Below, one piece after another: positions 8,905 to 22,056 of a DNA stretch of 44,831 nt. The stretch is from Coriobacteriia bacterium (lineage in GTDB: Bacteria; Actinomycetota; Coriobacteriia; Anaerosomatales; PALSA-660), in the NCBI GenBank assembly GCA_025361885.1, contig JANYJF010000069.1, positions 1 to 44,831 of the forward strand. The letters run 5' to 3'. Every line of letters begins with the position of its first letter. Position 1 is the stretch's first letter. The notes under the pieces are model-generated. The model saw only the letters and a program-made list of their open reading frames with translations. It searched no databases and was not told where the DNA came from. The position numbers and the translations under genes are program-made.

Positions 8905-9354
8905 ATGCGTCTACACATCGGCTCTGATCACGCGGGGTTCGCGCTCAAGGAGCGCGTCAAGGAACACCTCATCGCCGAGGGCCACGCCGTCACCGACGTC
9001 GGCACGCACTCTGAGGAGGCGGTCGACTATCCGGCATACGCGCTGCAGGTGGGCCGCGCCGTGGCGACGGGCCAAGCGGATCTCGGCGTGCTGGTCTGCG
9101 GTTCCGGGCTCGGCATGGAGATCGCGGCCAACAAGGTGCACGGTGTTCGCGCCGTGCAGGTCATCGACCCCGAGTTCGCCCGGATGGCCCGGTCGCACAA
9201 CAACGCGAATGTGATCACGCTCGCGGGACGCTACACCGACGAGCCCACCGCGTTCGAGATCGTGGACACGTTCCTGGCCACGCCGTTCGAAGGCGGGCGC
9301 CATGAGCGCCGGGTCGAGGGCATCAGCGACATCGAGAACGGCGGCGGCCGCTAG
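8905..9354 (+). CDS. rpiB: Ribose-5-phosphate isomerase B
   Basis: 149 aa. Interconverts ribose 5-phosphate and ribulose 5-phosphate in the pentose phosphate pathway. SDHAG is at 7-11, the catalytic base Cys65 lies in [13 protein letters not shown], and His98 is in SHNNANV; these match E. coli RpiB Cys66 and His99. The ATG at 8905 with GAGGGG upstream begins at [11 protein letters not shown], as in the family; the longer frame adds only unconserved residues. glyA follows after 70 bases. LacAB-type isomerases are a distant alternative, but a single gene with this motif set is RpiB-like. Confidence 0.94.
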   Translation: MRLHIGSDHAGFALKERVKEHLIAEGHAVTDVGTHSEEAVDYPAYALQVGRAVATGQADLGVLVCGSGLGMEIAANKVHGVRAVQVIDPEFARMARSHNNANVITLAGRYTDEPTAFEIVDTFLATPFEGGRHERRVEGISDIENGGGR

Positions 9355-9424
9355 TCGCATCGGCGGGTATCGCACGGCAGCACATGAGACGACGAACGAC
9401 AGGGGAAGGGGCTGTAAGAAGCAC

Positions 9425-10672
<1,248 letters not shown>

Positions 10673-10728
10673 CGCGTTCGCGATCCGTGTCACGCCCGAG
10701 CGACCCCAGACGACCAAGAAAGGCGAGG

Positions 10729-11376
10729 ATGAGCATGGACCAGGTCCCGGCCAACGTCGTGTTGATGGAGCACCCGCTCATCCAGCACAAGCTGTCGATC
10801 CTCCGCGATGTGAGGACGGGCTCCAAGGTGTTCCGGGAGCTCGTCAAGGAATTGGCCATGCTCATGGCGTTCGAGTCGACGCGCGACTTCCAGCTGGCGG
10901 AGACCACGGTCACAACGCCCATCACCGAGACCACGACGTGGGTGTTGGCGGGCAAGAAGGTCGCCGTCATCCCGATCCTGCGCGCAGGTCTCGGAATGGT
11001 GGAGGGCATCCTGGAGCTGCTCCCCGCAGCTCGTGTCGGTCACATCGGACTGTACCGGGATCCTGAGACGCTCAAGCCCGTCGAGTACTATTGCAAGCTT
11101 CCCGCGGATATCGGGGAGCGCGACGTCATGATCGTCGATCCGATGCTGGCCACCGGCGGTTCCGCCGCTGCGGCCATCGAGTTCCTCAAGGCGCGCGGCG
11201 CCCGTAACATCCGGCTGCTCGTGCTGATCGCCGCGCCCGAGGGCATCAAGGCCGTGGCTGCGGCGGCGCCGGACGTCAAGATCTACGCCTGTGCCATGGA
11301 CAGCCATCTCAACGACCACGGGTACATCGTGCCTGGCCTGGGCGACGCTGGCGATCGGCTGTTCGGCACCAAGTAG
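10729..11376 (+). CDS. upp: Uracil phosphoribosyltransferase
   Basis: About 215 aa. Salvages uracil with PRPP to UMP. The core opens [15 protein letters not shown] as in the family. The PRPP loop is [12 protein letters not shown], and the uracil-binding end is DAGDRLFGT. Two start codons lie in tandem, ATG 10729 and ATG 10735, with AAAGG and GAGG sites serving one or the other. The GTG at 10687 is unlikely. The gene order upp-comEB-wecA-atp is widespread in Gram-positive anaerobes. Confidence 0.95.
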   Translation: MSMDQVPANVVLMEHPLIQHKLSILRDVRTGSKVFRELVKELAMLMAFESTRDFQLAETTVTTPITETTTWVLAGKKVAVIPILRAGLGMVEGILELLPAARVGHIGLYRDPETLKPVEYYCKLPADIGERDVMIVDPMLATGGSAAAAIEFLKARGARNIRLLVLIAAPEGIKAVAAAAPDVKIYACAMDSHLNDHGYIVPGLGDAGDRLFGTK

Positions 11377-11437
11377 CCGCCATGGCTCGCAGCGTGCTGC
11401 TGGTGGCACGACCGACGACGAACGCAGGTGAAGAGAC

Positions 11438-11905
11438 ATCGAGACCACACGCCCGTCATGGGACGAGTATTTCATGGCCATCGCGACACAAGTCGCGGGA
11501 CGCTCCACGTGTCTGCGCCGTCACACCGGCGCCGTGCTCGTCAAGGACCGCCGGATCCTGGCCAGCGGGTACAACGGGACTCCCCGCGGGTTGAAGCATT
11601 GCGCCGAGGTGGGATGCCTGCGCGAACAGCGCGGCATCGCGTCCGGCACCCATCACGAGCTGTGCCGGGGCATCCACGCCGAGCAGAACGCCGTCATCCA
11701 AGCAGCGCTGCACGGGATCGCCATCGAAGGCTCGACCATCTACACCACCCACGAGCCATGCTCGCTATGCGCCAAGATCCTCATCAACGCCGGCGTCACC
11801 GACATCGTGTACGGAGAGCCCTATCCCGACCCGCTCTCCGCCGAACTGCTGGGCGAGGCGGGCATCGTACCGCGCAGGGTCCCTCCGGCCCCCGCGGAGG
11901 CGTGA
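11438..11905 (+). CDS. comEB: dCMP/deoxycytidylate deaminase (ComEB-type), probable ATC start
   Basis: 155 aa if begun at ATC 11438. Deaminates dCMP to dUMP, supplying ThyX. Zinc site: HAEQNAVI supplies His and the catalytic Glu, and PCSLC the two Cys. The first ATG in frame (11474) would cut off the conserved N-terminal segment RPSWDEYF, which is encoded in frame just before it. No ATG, GTG or TTG exists between the in-frame stop at 11429 and that segment. The only plausible initiator is ATC 11438, with AGGTGA about 7 bases upstream. Either a rare AUC start is used, translation begins at 11474 on a shortened protein, or the base at 11440 is a sequencing error or mutation of ATG. Confidence 0.85.
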   Translation: METTRPSWDEYFMAIATQVAGRSTCLRRHTGAVLVKDRRILASGYNGTPRGLKHCAEVGCLREQRGIASGTHHELCRGIHAEQNAVIQAALHGIAIEGSTIYTTHEPCSLCAKILINAGVTDIVYGEPYPDPLSAELLGEAGIVPRRVPPAPAEA

Positions 11906-11912
11906 GGGGCCT

Positions 11913-12986
11913 GTGAGCATCCAGCACTTCGGGTTCCTGATGGCGATCGCGGCGGTGGTCACATTGGCCGCAACGCCCCTGGTCCGATCCTGGACCACGC
12001 GATGGGGGCTGTTGGACCTGCCGGGCGGCCGCAAAGTGCACGAGCACGCCATCTCGCGTCTTGGTGGGATCGCCATCTTCGCGGGTATCGCCACGGCATT
12101 GCTGGCCCAGTTCCTCGGCGAGGCGTTCGGCGGTTGGTGGCCCGTGCTGCACGAGGGCGGATTGCCGTTGGCCGGCGCCATGGCGGGCGGCGTGGTGATC
12201 TTCGTGGTGGGCGTTCTCGACGATATCTACGTCATCAGCCCGGGATGGAAGCTGGCTGGTCAGATCCTGGCTGCTTCTCTGCCAATAGCAGCAGGCCTGC
12301 GCGTCGAGTTCGTGGGCGATCCCTTCTCGGGAGGCCTGTTCATGCTCGGCCTGCTGAGCTACCCGGTGACGCTACTGTGGATCGTGGGCTTCGCCAACGT
12401 GATCAATCTCATCGACGGGCTGGACGGGTTGGCCGCGGGCATCTCCGCGATCGCGGCCGCCTCGTTCCTCATTCTCGCGCGCGAGAACAACCAGCTCGTG
12501 GCGGCGGCCCTCGCAGCGGTCCTGATCGGTGCGTGCGTGGGGTTCCTGCGCTACAACTTCAACCCCGCGTCGATCATCATGGGCGACTCCGGTGCGATGC
12601 TGCTCGGCTTCGCGCTGGCCACCATGTCGCTGTCCGGCGTCATGAAGTCGACAGCGGCGATCACTCTGGTCGTGCCGCTGCTGATCATCGGGGTCCCGGT
12701 CTTCGACACGTTCTCCGCGATCATCAGGCGGACCCGATTCGGCCGTCCCATCCAGGAGGCTGACGATGGGCACATCCATCACAGGCTGCTCGGCCGCGGG
12801 TTCAACCAGCGTCAGACCGTGCTGATCATCTACGCGTGGTCGGGGGCTCTGGCGGCGGGGGGCTATGCGATGCGTTTCGTGCCGTCGCTCGTGAAGTGGG
12901 TCGTCTTCGCGGTGCTGGCCGCGCTCTCGGGCGTCATGGCCAAATGGCTCGGCCTGTTCGACGCCGCTCACACGCACGGCGACTAG
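11913..12986 (+). CDS. wecA: WecA/TagO-type undecaprenyl-phosphate sugar-1-phosphate transferase
   Basis: 357 aa polytopic membrane enzyme of the MraY/WecA family. It transfers a HexNAc-1-phosphate, usually GlcNAc, from UDP to undecaprenyl phosphate, the first step of many cell-wall polysaccharides. Signatures seen: RKVHEHAISRLGG, VGVLDD (metal-binding Asp pair), NVINLIDGLDGLA, NFNPASIIMGDSGAMLLG and the C-terminal HIHHRLLGRGF, which marks WecA/TagO rather than MraY. About ten hydrophobic segments. GTG start at 11913, 7 bases after the deaminase stop, with GAGGGG upstream. It may initiate the polymer built by the 22-36 kb locus, although it is not contiguous with it. Confidence 0.92.
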   Translation: MSIQHFGFLMAIAAVVTLAATPLVRSWTTRWGLLDLPGGRKVHEHAISRLGGIAIFAGIATALLAQFLGEAFGGWWPVLHEGGLPLAGAMAGGVVIFVVGVLDDIYVISPGWKLAGQILAASLPIAAGLRVEFVGDPFSGGLFMLGLLSYPVTLLWIVGFANVINLIDGLDGLAAGISAIAAASFLILARENNQLVAAALAAVLIGACVGFLRYNFNPASIIMGDSGAMLLGFALATMSLSGVMKSTAAITLVVPLLIIGVPVFDTFSAIIRRTRFGRPIQEADDGHIHHRLLGRGFNQRQTVLIIYAWSGALAAGGYAMRFVPSLVKWVVFAVLAALSGVMAKWLGLFDAAHTHGD

Positions 12987-13013
12987 GCGCGACTGTTATA
13001 TATTCGCGATTGC

Positions 13014-13042
13014 TTGCCCCACCTCCTGCCTTGTTATAGGAT
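13014..13042 (+). promoter_or_regulatory. Candidate promoter of the ATP synthase operon
   Basis: TTGCCC (13014-13019), 17 bases, TAGGAT (13037-13042). It lies in the 86-base gap before atpI. This local region is AT-richer than its surroundings (TTATATATTCG just upstream). The spacing is ideal but the hexamers are only partial matches. Confidence 0.4.
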
Positions 13043-13072
13043 TGGCACGCTTCCGGGGGCCCCTAGGGCCGC

Positions 13073-13468
13073 GTGTCAGCTGTCATGGGACCCGGGACTC
13101 TCTCAAGGGGCATCGCGAAGGGATCCGGGAAACTGAGCGCCTCCAACGCAATCGGCACCGCTGGTGCCGTACTCGCAAACCCGATCGTTGCCGGATTGCT
13201 GGGGCTGGGCCTGGGTATCGGCCTTCTCCTGTTCTCCAGGGCCAGCGCGCGCATGATGACGCCCGAGGACCCGGAGATCGGCTTCGCCCGCGTCGCAGTC
13301 GCGCTCGTCATCCGCATGGGGATCGCGGTCGTCACGCTCCTGAGCTACTACCTGTGGATCCGCCCCGGGCTCGTCCCCTTCGGGGTCGGCTTGGTCATCG
13401 GCTTCTTCGTAATGATCGTCGTCGAGCTGTTCACGCTCGGCCGGCGGTCCGCCCCGACGGTCCGATAG
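13073..13468 (+). CDS. atpI: AtpI-like small membrane protein (ATP synthase subunit I family)
   Basis: 131 aa with three hydrophobic segments at about residues 36-55, 71-95 and 101-123, the last two being the pair typical of the AtpI superfamily. AtpI proteins assist c-ring assembly or magnesium uptake and are encoded first in many atp operons. Sequence conservation is low, so the call rests on topology and on position 16 bases before atpB. GTG 13073 is used as the start (AGGG 4 bases upstream); ATG 13085 is equally possible and would remove four residues. Confidence 0.65.
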   Translation: MSAVMGPGTLSRGIAKGSGKLSASNAIGTAGAVLANPIVAGLLGLGLGIGLLLFSRASARMMTPEDPEIGFARVAVALVIRMGIAVVTLLSYYLWIRPGLVPFGVGLVIGFFVMIVVELFTLGRRSAPTVR

Positions 13469-13484
13469 GGAGGTTGATAGGCAG

Positions 13485-14240
13485 GTGTCAGGTCTCGGCG
13501 AGAAGGTGAACGAGCTGCTCTTCGAGCTCGGATCACACAAGATCCCAGGGTTGCCGCTCACGAACTACATGTTCTTCCTGCTCATCGCATTCGTCCTGAC
13601 TCTCGTCTTCTTCCTCGTCGCGAGCCGCCGGCTCAGCATGGTGCCGAAGGGCATCGGTAACGTCGCCGAGATGGGCCTGGAGTTCATCCGCGACAACGTC
13701 GTCGTGGACGTGATGGGACCCGAGGGGAAGGGGTTCCTGCCCTTCATCGGGACGATCTTCTTCTTCATCCTGTTCAACAACCTGATCGGGCTCATCCCCG
13801 GATTCAAGCCGGGCACTGGCACCATGGGCACGACGGTGACGTGGGCCCTCGTGGTCTTCATCGTGTATAACGCCATCGGGATCCGGAAGCATGGCGCTTG
13901 GGGCTATCTCAAGAGCTTCTATCCTCCCGGCGTGGTCTGGCCACTGGCCGTGTTCGTGATGATCCTCGAGCTCATCAGTCACTTCATCCGCCCGCTGACA
14001 CTGTCCGTGCGACTGTTCGCCAACATGTTCGCCGGCCATGTGATCCTGGGCATCTTCTCTATCTTCACCGTGCTGTTGTTCCAAGCGCCCGGCGTCGCCA
14101 AGGTCATGGGCCTCCTGCCGATCGCCATGCAGATCGTCATGTACGCCTTCGAGCTGTTTGTGGCGTTCATCCAAGCCTACGTCTTCGCGATCCTGACGGC
14201 GGTCTACATCGGCGGGGCTCTCCACGCCGGCGAGCACTAG
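13485..14240 (+). CDS. atpB: F0F1 ATP synthase subunit a
   Basis: 251 aa, polytopic. Forms the proton half-channels against the c-ring. The essential arginine is R176 in LSVRLFANMFAGH, equivalent to E. coli aR210. The ELISHFIRPLTLS block precedes it and a final helix (AFIQAYVFAILTAVYIGGA) closes the protein. GTG start; AGGGAGG lies 11 bases upstream. A 99-base gap to atpE contains a small hairpin (14255-14270). Confidence 0.95.
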   Translation: MSGLGEKVNELLFELGSHKIPGLPLTNYMFFLLIAFVLTLVFFLVASRRLSMVPKGIGNVAEMGLEFIRDNVVVDVMGPEGKGFLPFIGTIFFFILFNNLIGLIPGFKPGTGTMGTTVTWALVVFIVYNAIGIRKHGAWGYLKSFYPPGVVWPLAVFVMILELISHFIRPLTLSVRLFANMFAGHVILGIFSIFTVLLFQAPGVAKVMGLLPIAMQIVMYAFELFVAFIQAYVFAILTAVYIGGALHAGEH

Positions 14241-14254
14241 TCACTGGGTTCAAC

Positions 14255-14270
14255 CGGCCCGTTAGGGCCG
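14255..14270 (+). promoter_or_regulatory. Small hairpin between atpB and atpE
   Basis: CGGCCC-GTTA-GGGCCG, six perfect pairs in the 99-base atpB-atpE gap. Together with the strong AAAGGAGG site of atpE, it may help raise c-subunit output over neighbouring subunits by protecting or cleaving the mRNA. The role is inferred. Confidence 0.35.
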
Positions 14271-14273
14271 TGA

Positions 14274-14573
<300 letters not shown>

Positions 14574-14608
14574 TCGACGTTTTGCGACCACTCAGGAGGG
14601 TGTGACAC

Positions 14609-15118
14609 ATGGAAGTCATTCTGCCGGCAAAGACGATGATCTATGAGGTCATCGTGTCGCTGGTGTCCTTCCTCGTGCTGTTCGGTGTTCTGGCGAAGTT
14701 CGCGTTCCCGCCTATCACGAAGATGCTGGACAAGCGCTCGGAGACGATCCGCGAGTCGCTCGAGGCATCAGAGGCGACGCGCATCGAGGCTGAGCGCTTG
14801 CTCGAGGAGTACAAGACACAGATGATCGAGGCGCGCCACGAGGCCGCCAAGGTCATCGAACAGGGCCGCAAGATCTCCGAGACCATGAAGAACGAGATCA
14901 TGGCGAAGGCCAACGAGGATGCCCAGGCGCTGCTCGTGAAGGCGCGCGAGGGTATCGAGGCCGAGAAGAAAGCCGCCATCGCCGAGCTCCAGAGCTCTGT
15001 GGCCGACCTGTCGGTCGCGGTGGCAGGCAAGCTGATCGGCGAGACCCTGAGCGCCAAGGACCACGCCAAGCTGATCGAGCGGTACGTGGCCGAGGTTGGA
15101 GCGCTCAATGAGAACTAG
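14609..15118 (+). CDS. atpF: F0F1 ATP synthase subunit b
   Basis: 169 aa. One N-terminal membrane helix (about 10-30) followed by a long charged helix rich in Glu, Lys and Ala, typical of the peripheral stalk dimer. AGGAGG lies 9 bases before the ATG. Its last 11 bases overlap atpH, coupling the two stalk subunits. Confidence 0.94.
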   Translation: MEVILPAKTMIYEVIVSLVSFLVLFGVLAKFAFPPITKMLDKRSETIRESLEASEATRIEAERLLEEYKTQMIEARHEAAKVIEQGRKISETMKNEIMAKANEDAQALLVKAREGIEAEKKAAIAELQSSVADLSVAVAGKLIGETLSAKDHAKLIERYVAEVGALNEN

Positions 15119-15656
15119 CGACGTCGCGGCGGGCTACGCGCGCGCGCTGTTCGAGCTCGCATCTCTCGCCGATTCTGTGGACGCCACGGAGGCGAGCATG
15201 ATCGAGGTCGCCCGCGCGGTGCGCGGTCATCTCGACCTACGCGCGGCCTTGGCCGACTCCTCGGTCGCATCGGATGCGAAGCGTGACATCCTACGCCAGA
15301 TCTTCGGCGAGTCCGTGACGCCCGAGGCCCTCGCGATCGTCACCACGCTGGTCTCTCGTGACCTGACCGACTCGCTGTCGGAAGTCGCGCGGATCTTCGG
15401 CGAGATCGCCGAGCGCGAACGGGGCATCGTCGTGGCCGAGGTCACGACCGCCATACCGCTCGATGAGGCCCTGCGCACCAAGCTGTCTGAGAAACTGTCA
15501 GCCTCCCTCGGCCGACCCGTCACCCTGCACGAGCAGGTCGACGCGTCGATCCTGGGCGGCATCGTCATCAAGGTCGCCGGCCGGGTGCTCGACGGATCGA
15601 TCTCGTCGCAGCTCGCCGAGGTCCGCGCGACCCTGAGTGCTTCGGGAGGTGAGTAA
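15108..15656 (+). CDS. atpH: F0F1 ATP synthase subunit delta
   Basis: 182 aa. OSCP/delta family: an N-terminal helical bundle ([15 protein letters not shown]) binds the top of the alpha3-beta3 head, and the C-terminal domain ([21 protein letters not shown]) meets subunit b. ATG 15108 is chosen, with GGAG 7 bases upstream inside the end of atpF. A TTG at 15096 would add four residues. Confidence 0.94.
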   Translation: MRTSDVAAGYARALFELASLADSVDATEASMIEVARAVRGHLDLRAALADSSVASDAKRDILRQIFGESVTPEALAIVTTLVSRDLTDSLSEVARIFGEIAERERGIVVAEVTTAIPLDEALRTKLSEKLSASLGRPVTLHEQVDASILGGIVIKVAGRVLDGSISSQLAEVRATLSASGGE

Positions 15657-15661
15657 TCAAG

Positions 15662-17233
15662 ATGGCGGACATAACAGCTAGCAGGATCGACGAGGTCCTC
15701 AAGTCACAGCTGGCGTCCTTCAAGTCGTCCGTCGAGGTACGCGAGGTCGGCAGCGTCATAAGCATCGGCGACGGCATCGCCCATGTCGACGGGCTCAAGG
15801 GTGCCATGGCAGGCGAGCTCCTCGAGTTCGTGGGCGAGGGCGGCCACACGGTCATGGGCATGGCACTCAACTTGGACGAGCATGACGTCGGCGCCGTTCT
15901 CTTGGGCGAGACGTCGCTCATCAAGGAGAACGACACTGTCCGCACCACGGGACGCATCGTGGAAGTCCCGTCCGGCAAGGCGATGCTCGGTCGTGTCGTC
16001 AACCCGCTCGGTGTCCCGATCGACGGAGCCGGGCCGATCGTGGCCGACGGCTATCGTCCCGTCGAGTTCAAGGCACCGGGCGTCATCTCGCGCAAACCGG
16101 TCCACGAGCCGATGCAGACGGGCATCATGGCCATCGACGCCATGATCCCGATCGGCCGCGGCCAGCGCGAACTGATCATCGGCGATCGCCAGACGGGCAA
16201 GACCGCGGTGGCGATCGACACGATCATCAACCAGAAGGGCCAGGACGTCATCTGCATCTACATCGCGATCGGGCAGAAAGCCTCGACCGTCGCGGGTGTC
16301 GTTCGCAGCCTGGAGGATCACGGCGCCATGGAGTACTCGATCGTGGTCTCCGCGACGGCCTCCGACCCGGCTCCGCTGCAGTACATTGCGCCGCTCGCGG
16401 GCGTGGCAATGGGCGAGTACTTCATGTACACCGGCGCGAACGGCGCACCGGCGTCCAAGACGAACCCCGGCCGCCACGTCCTCTGCATCTTCGACGACCT
16501 CTCCAAGCAGGCCGTCGCATATCGCCAGATGTCACTCACGCTGCGGCGCCCGCCGGGCCGCGAGGCGTACCCCGGCGACGTGTTCTACCTGCACAGCCGC
16601 TTGCTGGAGCGTGCGGTCAAGATGAATGACGAGGAAGGCGCCGGTTCCCTCACGGCTCTGCCGATCATCGAGACCCAGGCCGGTGACGTGTCGGCCTACA
16701 TCCCGACCAATGTCATCTCCATCACGGACGGCCAGATCTTCCTGCAGACCGACCTGTTCTTCCAGGGTATCCGCCCCGCTATCAACGTCGGCATCTCGGT
16801 GTCTCGCGTCGGCGGTAACGCACAGATCAAGGCTATGAAGCAGGTCGCCGGAACGATGCGCCTCGACCTTGCGAACTACCGTTCGCTGGCGGCCTTCGCG
16901 CAGTTCGGCTCGGACCTCGACAAGTCCACGCAGTACACACTCAACCGAGGCGCCCGCCTCGTCGAGCTCACGAAGCAGGGCCGTTACGCGCCGTTCTCGG
17001 TCGACAAGCAGGTCATGGCGATCTTCGCCGGCACCAACGGCTTCCTCGATACGCTCCCAGTCTCCGCCGTGCTGCGCTATCGCGACGAGTTCCTGGCCTT
17101 CATGGAGAGCGTGCACCCGGAGGTCGGCGTCAAGATCGCCGTCGAGAAGGTTATCTCCGATGAGATCAAGGCCTCTCTTGTCGCCGCGCTCAAGGAGTTC
17201 TCGAGCTCGTTCGACGTGGAGGCTCAGGGCTAG
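15662..17233 (+). CDS. atpA: F0F1 ATP synthase subunit alpha
   Basis: 523 aa. Non-catalytic nucleotide-binding subunit of F1. P-loop GDRQTGKT at 174-181. The N-terminal beta barrel ([17 protein letters not shown]) and the C-terminal helical domain are intact, and the length is normal. GGAGGTGAG stands shortly before the ATG. It is followed by atpG after only two bases. Confidence 0.97.
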   Translation: MADITASRIDEVLKSQLASFKSSVEVREVGSVISIGDGIAHVDGLKGAMAGELLEFVGEGGHTVMGMALNLDEHDVGAVLLGETSLIKENDTVRTTGRIVEVPSGKAMLGRVVNPLGVPIDGAGPIVADGYRPVEFKAPGVISRKPVHEPMQTGIMAIDAMIPIGRGQRELIIGDRQTGKTAVAIDTIINQKGQDVICIYIAIGQKASTVAGVVRSLEDHGAMEYSIVVSATASDPAPLQYIAPLAGVAMGEYFMYTGANGAPASKTNPGRHVLCIFDDLSKQAVAYRQMSLTLRRPPGREAYPGDVFYLHSRLLERAVKMNDEEGAGSLTALPIIETQAGDVSAYIPTNVISITDGQIFLQTDLFFQGIRPAINVGISVSRVGGNAQIKAMKQVAGTMRLDLANYRSLAAFAQFGSDLDKSTQYTLNRGARLVELTKQGRYAPFSVDKQVMAIFAGTNGFLDTLPVSAVLRYRDEFLAFMESVHPEVGVKIAVEKVISDEIKASLVAALKEFSSSFDVEAQG

Positions 17234-17235
17234 CC

Positions 17236-19559
<2,324 letters not shown>

Positions 19560-19575
19560 GGGGCGAAGACGACAG

Positions 19576-19992
19576 ATGGCACGTACCCTCCTGTGCGAGA
19601 TAGTCACACCAGAGCGGATCATGTATTCCGGCGAGGCCGAGATGCTCATCGTCCCGGCACTGGACGGCGAGCTCGGCGTGCTGCCGCTGCACGCGCCGAT
19701 GGTCGCGGCACTTCGCGAGGGTGAGGTCCGCGTCAAGCACGGCGATGACTCGGTGGAGTGGTTCGCCGTCTCCGGCGGCTACCTGCAGGTCCATGAGGAC
19801 AAGGCCATCGTGCTGGCCGACGAGGCCGTGGCTTCGTCCCAGATAGAGGTCGATCACCTGCGTGAGTCGATGCGCCTGATTGAGGCGAGGCTCGAAGAGC
19901 TCCGCGGCGCCGCGACCTCCGACGAGGTCGACCAGCTGCACCGCGACTTGGCGTGGCAGGCCATGCAGGTCAAGGTGGCGTCCAGGCACTAG
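19576..19992 (+). CDS. atpC: F0F1 ATP synthase subunit epsilon
   Basis: 138 aa. N-terminal beta sandwich (TPERIMYSGEAEMLIVPALDGELGVLPLHAP) and C-terminal helical hairpin, which in the family can inhibit ATP hydrolysis. It is the last gene of the operon; a 16-bp hairpin follows. Confidence 0.93.
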   Translation: MARTLLCEIVTPERIMYSGEAEMLIVPALDGELGVLPLHAPMVAALREGEVRVKHGDDSVEWFAVSGGYLQVHEDKAIVLADEAVASSQIEVDHLRESMRLIEARLEELRGAATSDEVDQLHRDLAWQAMQVKVASRH

Positions 19993-20023
19993 GGCGATGC
20001 ACCCTGCACCATATGTGTTCCGC

Positions 20024-20060
20024 CGTGGGCGGCGGCGCGGTCGACGCGCCGCCGCCCACG
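20024..20060 (+). terminator. Strong hairpin ending the atp operon
   Basis: A perfect 16-bp stem (20024-20039 with 20045-20060), nearly all G and C, with a five-base loop and no U tract. Confidence 0.75.
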
Positions 20061-20131
20061 CTGCACCGGCGGGCGGTTGGGACGGCCTCGGTCGACCACG
20101 GGCGTCCGGACCCGCGGCCCGTTACCGTTGT

Positions 20132-20155
20132 GCAACGCGCAGCCCGGCGCGTTGC
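20132..20155 (+). promoter_or_regulatory. Second hairpin in the atpC-murA gap
   Basis: GCAACGCGC (20132-20140) pairs exactly with GCGCGTTGC (20147-20155) around a six-base loop, about 100 bases before murA. The 259-base gap 19993-20251 otherwise holds only the atp terminator and GC-rich sequence; no ORF or convincing promoter is seen. It may be a leader element of murA or an added terminator. Confidence 0.35.
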
Positions 20156-20251
20156 CCCGCCGCCGCCGCCGCTGTACCGTCTTCGTTGGGCAGCGCGGCC
20201 ATCCCGCGCTGATCCACACCGATCCGCTCCCACGCAAGGACGCTATCGCAT

Positions 20252-21529
20252 ATGCAGTCGATCGTCGTCATGGGCGGACGCCCGCTCACAGGATCCGTAC
20301 GAGTCGGCGGCGCCAAGAACTCGGCGCTCAAGCTGATGGCGGCGTCGCTGCTCGCCGCCGGCGTCACGACCATCCGCAACGTCCCGGACATCAGCGACGT
20401 CGCGCTCATGGCCGAGGTGCTGGCCGGGCTCGGAGCGGTCGTGGTGCGAACGGACCACGCGCTCACCATCGATGCCACCACGCTCTCCTCGCACGAGGCG
20501 CCCTATGAGTTGGTCGCCAAGATGCGCGCCTCCACCAGCGTGCTCGGCTCGCTGGTCGGCCGCCTTCGCCGCGCTAAGGTCGCGATGCCGGGCGGCTGCG
20601 CCATCGGCTCGCGCAAGGTCGATATGCACATCCGTGGCCTGCAGGATATGGGCGTGCGCATCGAGATCGGCCACGGCTACATATCCGCCGAGGGTCGCCC
20701 TCACGGCGCCAACGTCATCCTGGATTTCCCGTCGGTGGGCGCCACAGAGAATCTGCTGATGGCCGCGACCACTGCGAGCGGCGTCACCACCATCGAGAAC
20801 GCTGCCCGCGAACCGGAGATCGGCGACCTTGCGGCGTTCCTGTCCGAGATGGGCGCGCGAATCGACGGCGCCGGCTCGACCACCATCACCATCGAAGGCG
20901 TCGACGAGCTCCACCCGGTCGACCACGCCGTCATCGGTGACCGGATCGAAGCTGGCACCTACCTTGTCGCCGGAGCGATGTGTGGTGGGCCCGTCACGGT
21001 CAGCGGCTTCGACCCGTCACACATCGAGATGGTGCTCACCAAGCTGGCGGCCGCGGGGGCCCACCTCGAGACGGGACCCGACAGCGTCACTGTCAGCCTC
21101 ACGGGTGGCGTTCGACCGGTGGACCTTGCGACACTGCCGTATCCTGGCTTCCCGACCGATATGCAAGCGCAGTTCATGGCGCTGCTCTCCGTGGCCGACG
21201 GCAACTCGGTGATCACGGAGAACGTATTCGAGAATCGCTTCATGTTCGCCGACGAGATCGCGCGGATGGGCGCCGACGTCCGCATCGAGGGACATCACGC
21301 TCTCATCCGCGGCGTGCCGCAGCTCTCGGGCGCGCCCGTCCGCAGTCCGGACCTCCGAGGCGGCGCCGCCCTCGTGCTTGCCGGGCTCGTCGCGGACGGA
21401 TCGACCGTGGTCACGGACATACACCACATAGACCGCGGCTACGAGGGGTTCGTCGAACGCCTCCGCTCGCTCGGCGCCGACGTGACGCGCTCCGGCTGTG
21501 ACGACGGCATCCCACAGGAAGGGGACTGA
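20252..21529 (+). CDS. murA: UDP-N-acetylglucosamine 1-carboxyvinyltransferase
   Basis: 425 aa. Transfers enolpyruvate from PEP to UDP-GlcNAc, the first committed step of peptidoglycan. The EPSP-synthase fold opens [20 protein letters not shown]. The active-site loop has Cys116 in [10 protein letters not shown], corresponding to Cys115 of E. coli, so the enzyme should be of the fosfomycin-sensitive class, unlike mycobacterial Asp variants. ATG 20252 has no strong ribosome site; ATG 20270 (MGGRPLTG) is an alternative. fabZ begins 4 bases after its stop. Confidence 0.95.
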   Translation: MQSIVVMGGRPLTGSVRVGGAKNSALKLMAASLLAAGVTTIRNVPDISDVALMAEVLAGLGAVVVRTDHALTIDATTLSSHEAPYELVAKMRASTSVLGSLVGRLRRAKVAMPGGCAIGSRKVDMHIRGLQDMGVRIEIGHGYISAEGRPHGANVILDFPSVGATENLLMAATTASGVTTIENAAREPEIGDLAAFLSEMGARIDGAGSTTITIEGVDELHPVDHAVIGDRIEAGTYLVAGAMCGGPVTVSGFDPSHIEMVLTKLAAAGAHLETGPDSVTVSLTGGVRPVDLATLPYPGFPTDMQAQFMALLSVADGNSVITENVFENRFMFADEIARMGADVRIEGHHALIRGVPQLSGAPVRSPDLRGGAALVLAGLVADGSTVVTDIHHIDRGYEGFVERLRSLGADVTRSGCDDGIPQEGD

Positions 21530-21532
21530 GAC

Positions 21533-21958
21533 ATGGAGCTCGACCGCGCCGGTATCGAGGCGATCATTCCGCACCGCGCTCCGTTCCTTCTCGTCGATCG
21601 CATCGAGGCGTTCGTGCCGGGCGAGTCCGCGGTCGGGTACCTCGACGTGAGCGAGGACATGTTCTGGGTCCCCGGGCACTTTCCTGACTACGCGGTGATG
21701 CCCGGCGTGCTCATCGTCGAGGCGTGCGCGCAGGTCGGCGCCGTGGCGCTCCTGTCGCTGCCGGAGAACCAGGGCCGGATCGCTTTCTTCGCCGGTATCG
21801 ACGGCGTCAGGTTCAAGCGGCAGGTGCGCCCCGGCGATGTCCTGCGCATGGAATGTACGATCACCAAGCGTCGCGGTCCCATCGGTTTCGGGGATGCTAA
21901 GGCGTGGGTGGGCGACGAGCTGGCCTGCCTTGGCCAGCTGATGTTTGCGATACAATGA
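21533..21958 (+). CDS. fabZ: 3-hydroxyacyl-[ACP] dehydratase FabZ
   Basis: 141 aa hot-dog-fold dehydratase of fatty-acid elongation. Catalytic motif GHFPDYAVMPGVLIVEA supplies the His and Glu; the N-terminal PHRAPFLLVDRI is a family hallmark. Coupled to murA (AGGAAGGGG upstream, gap of three bases). A possible -10 box of the next operon overlaps its last codons (21951-21956). Confidence 0.94.
   Translation: MELDRAGIEAIIPHRAPFLLVDRIEAFVPGESAVGYLDVSEDMFWVPGHFPDYAVMPGVLIVEACAQVGAVALLSLPENQGRIAFFAGIDGVRFKRQVRPGDVLRMECTITKRRGPIGFGDAKAWVGDELACLGQLMFAIQ
21951..21956 (+). promoter_or_regulatory. Possible -10 box of the polysaccharide operon
   Basis: TACAAT at the end of fabZ. A TTGGCC at 21930-21935 is 15 bases away, short for a -35. 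It is part of the repeated 12-mer TTGCGATACAAT (also 8854-8865). It would give a leader of roughly 95 bases carrying the structure at 21976-22035. Confidence 0.35.
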
Positions 21959-21975
21959 CCGGGATACTGAGCGTG

Positions 21976-22035
21976 AGGCCCGCGTTCCGTTGCGACGGCT
22001 CCCCGAGGGAGTCCTGAGCGTCGACGGGCGGGCCT
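21976..22035 (+). promoter_or_regulatory. Structured leader before wbpA, terminator-like
   Basis: AGGCCCGC (21976-21983) pairs exactly with GCGGGCCT (22028-22035), and TTTCC begins at 22035. Inside, CTCCC-CGA-GGGAG (21999-22011) forms a second stem. It could be the fabZ terminator or an attenuator controlling the sugar operon; the stem ends 21 bases before the wbpA GTG. Confidence 0.45.
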
Positions 22036-22056
22036 TTCCATTGAGGAGGACAGCTG

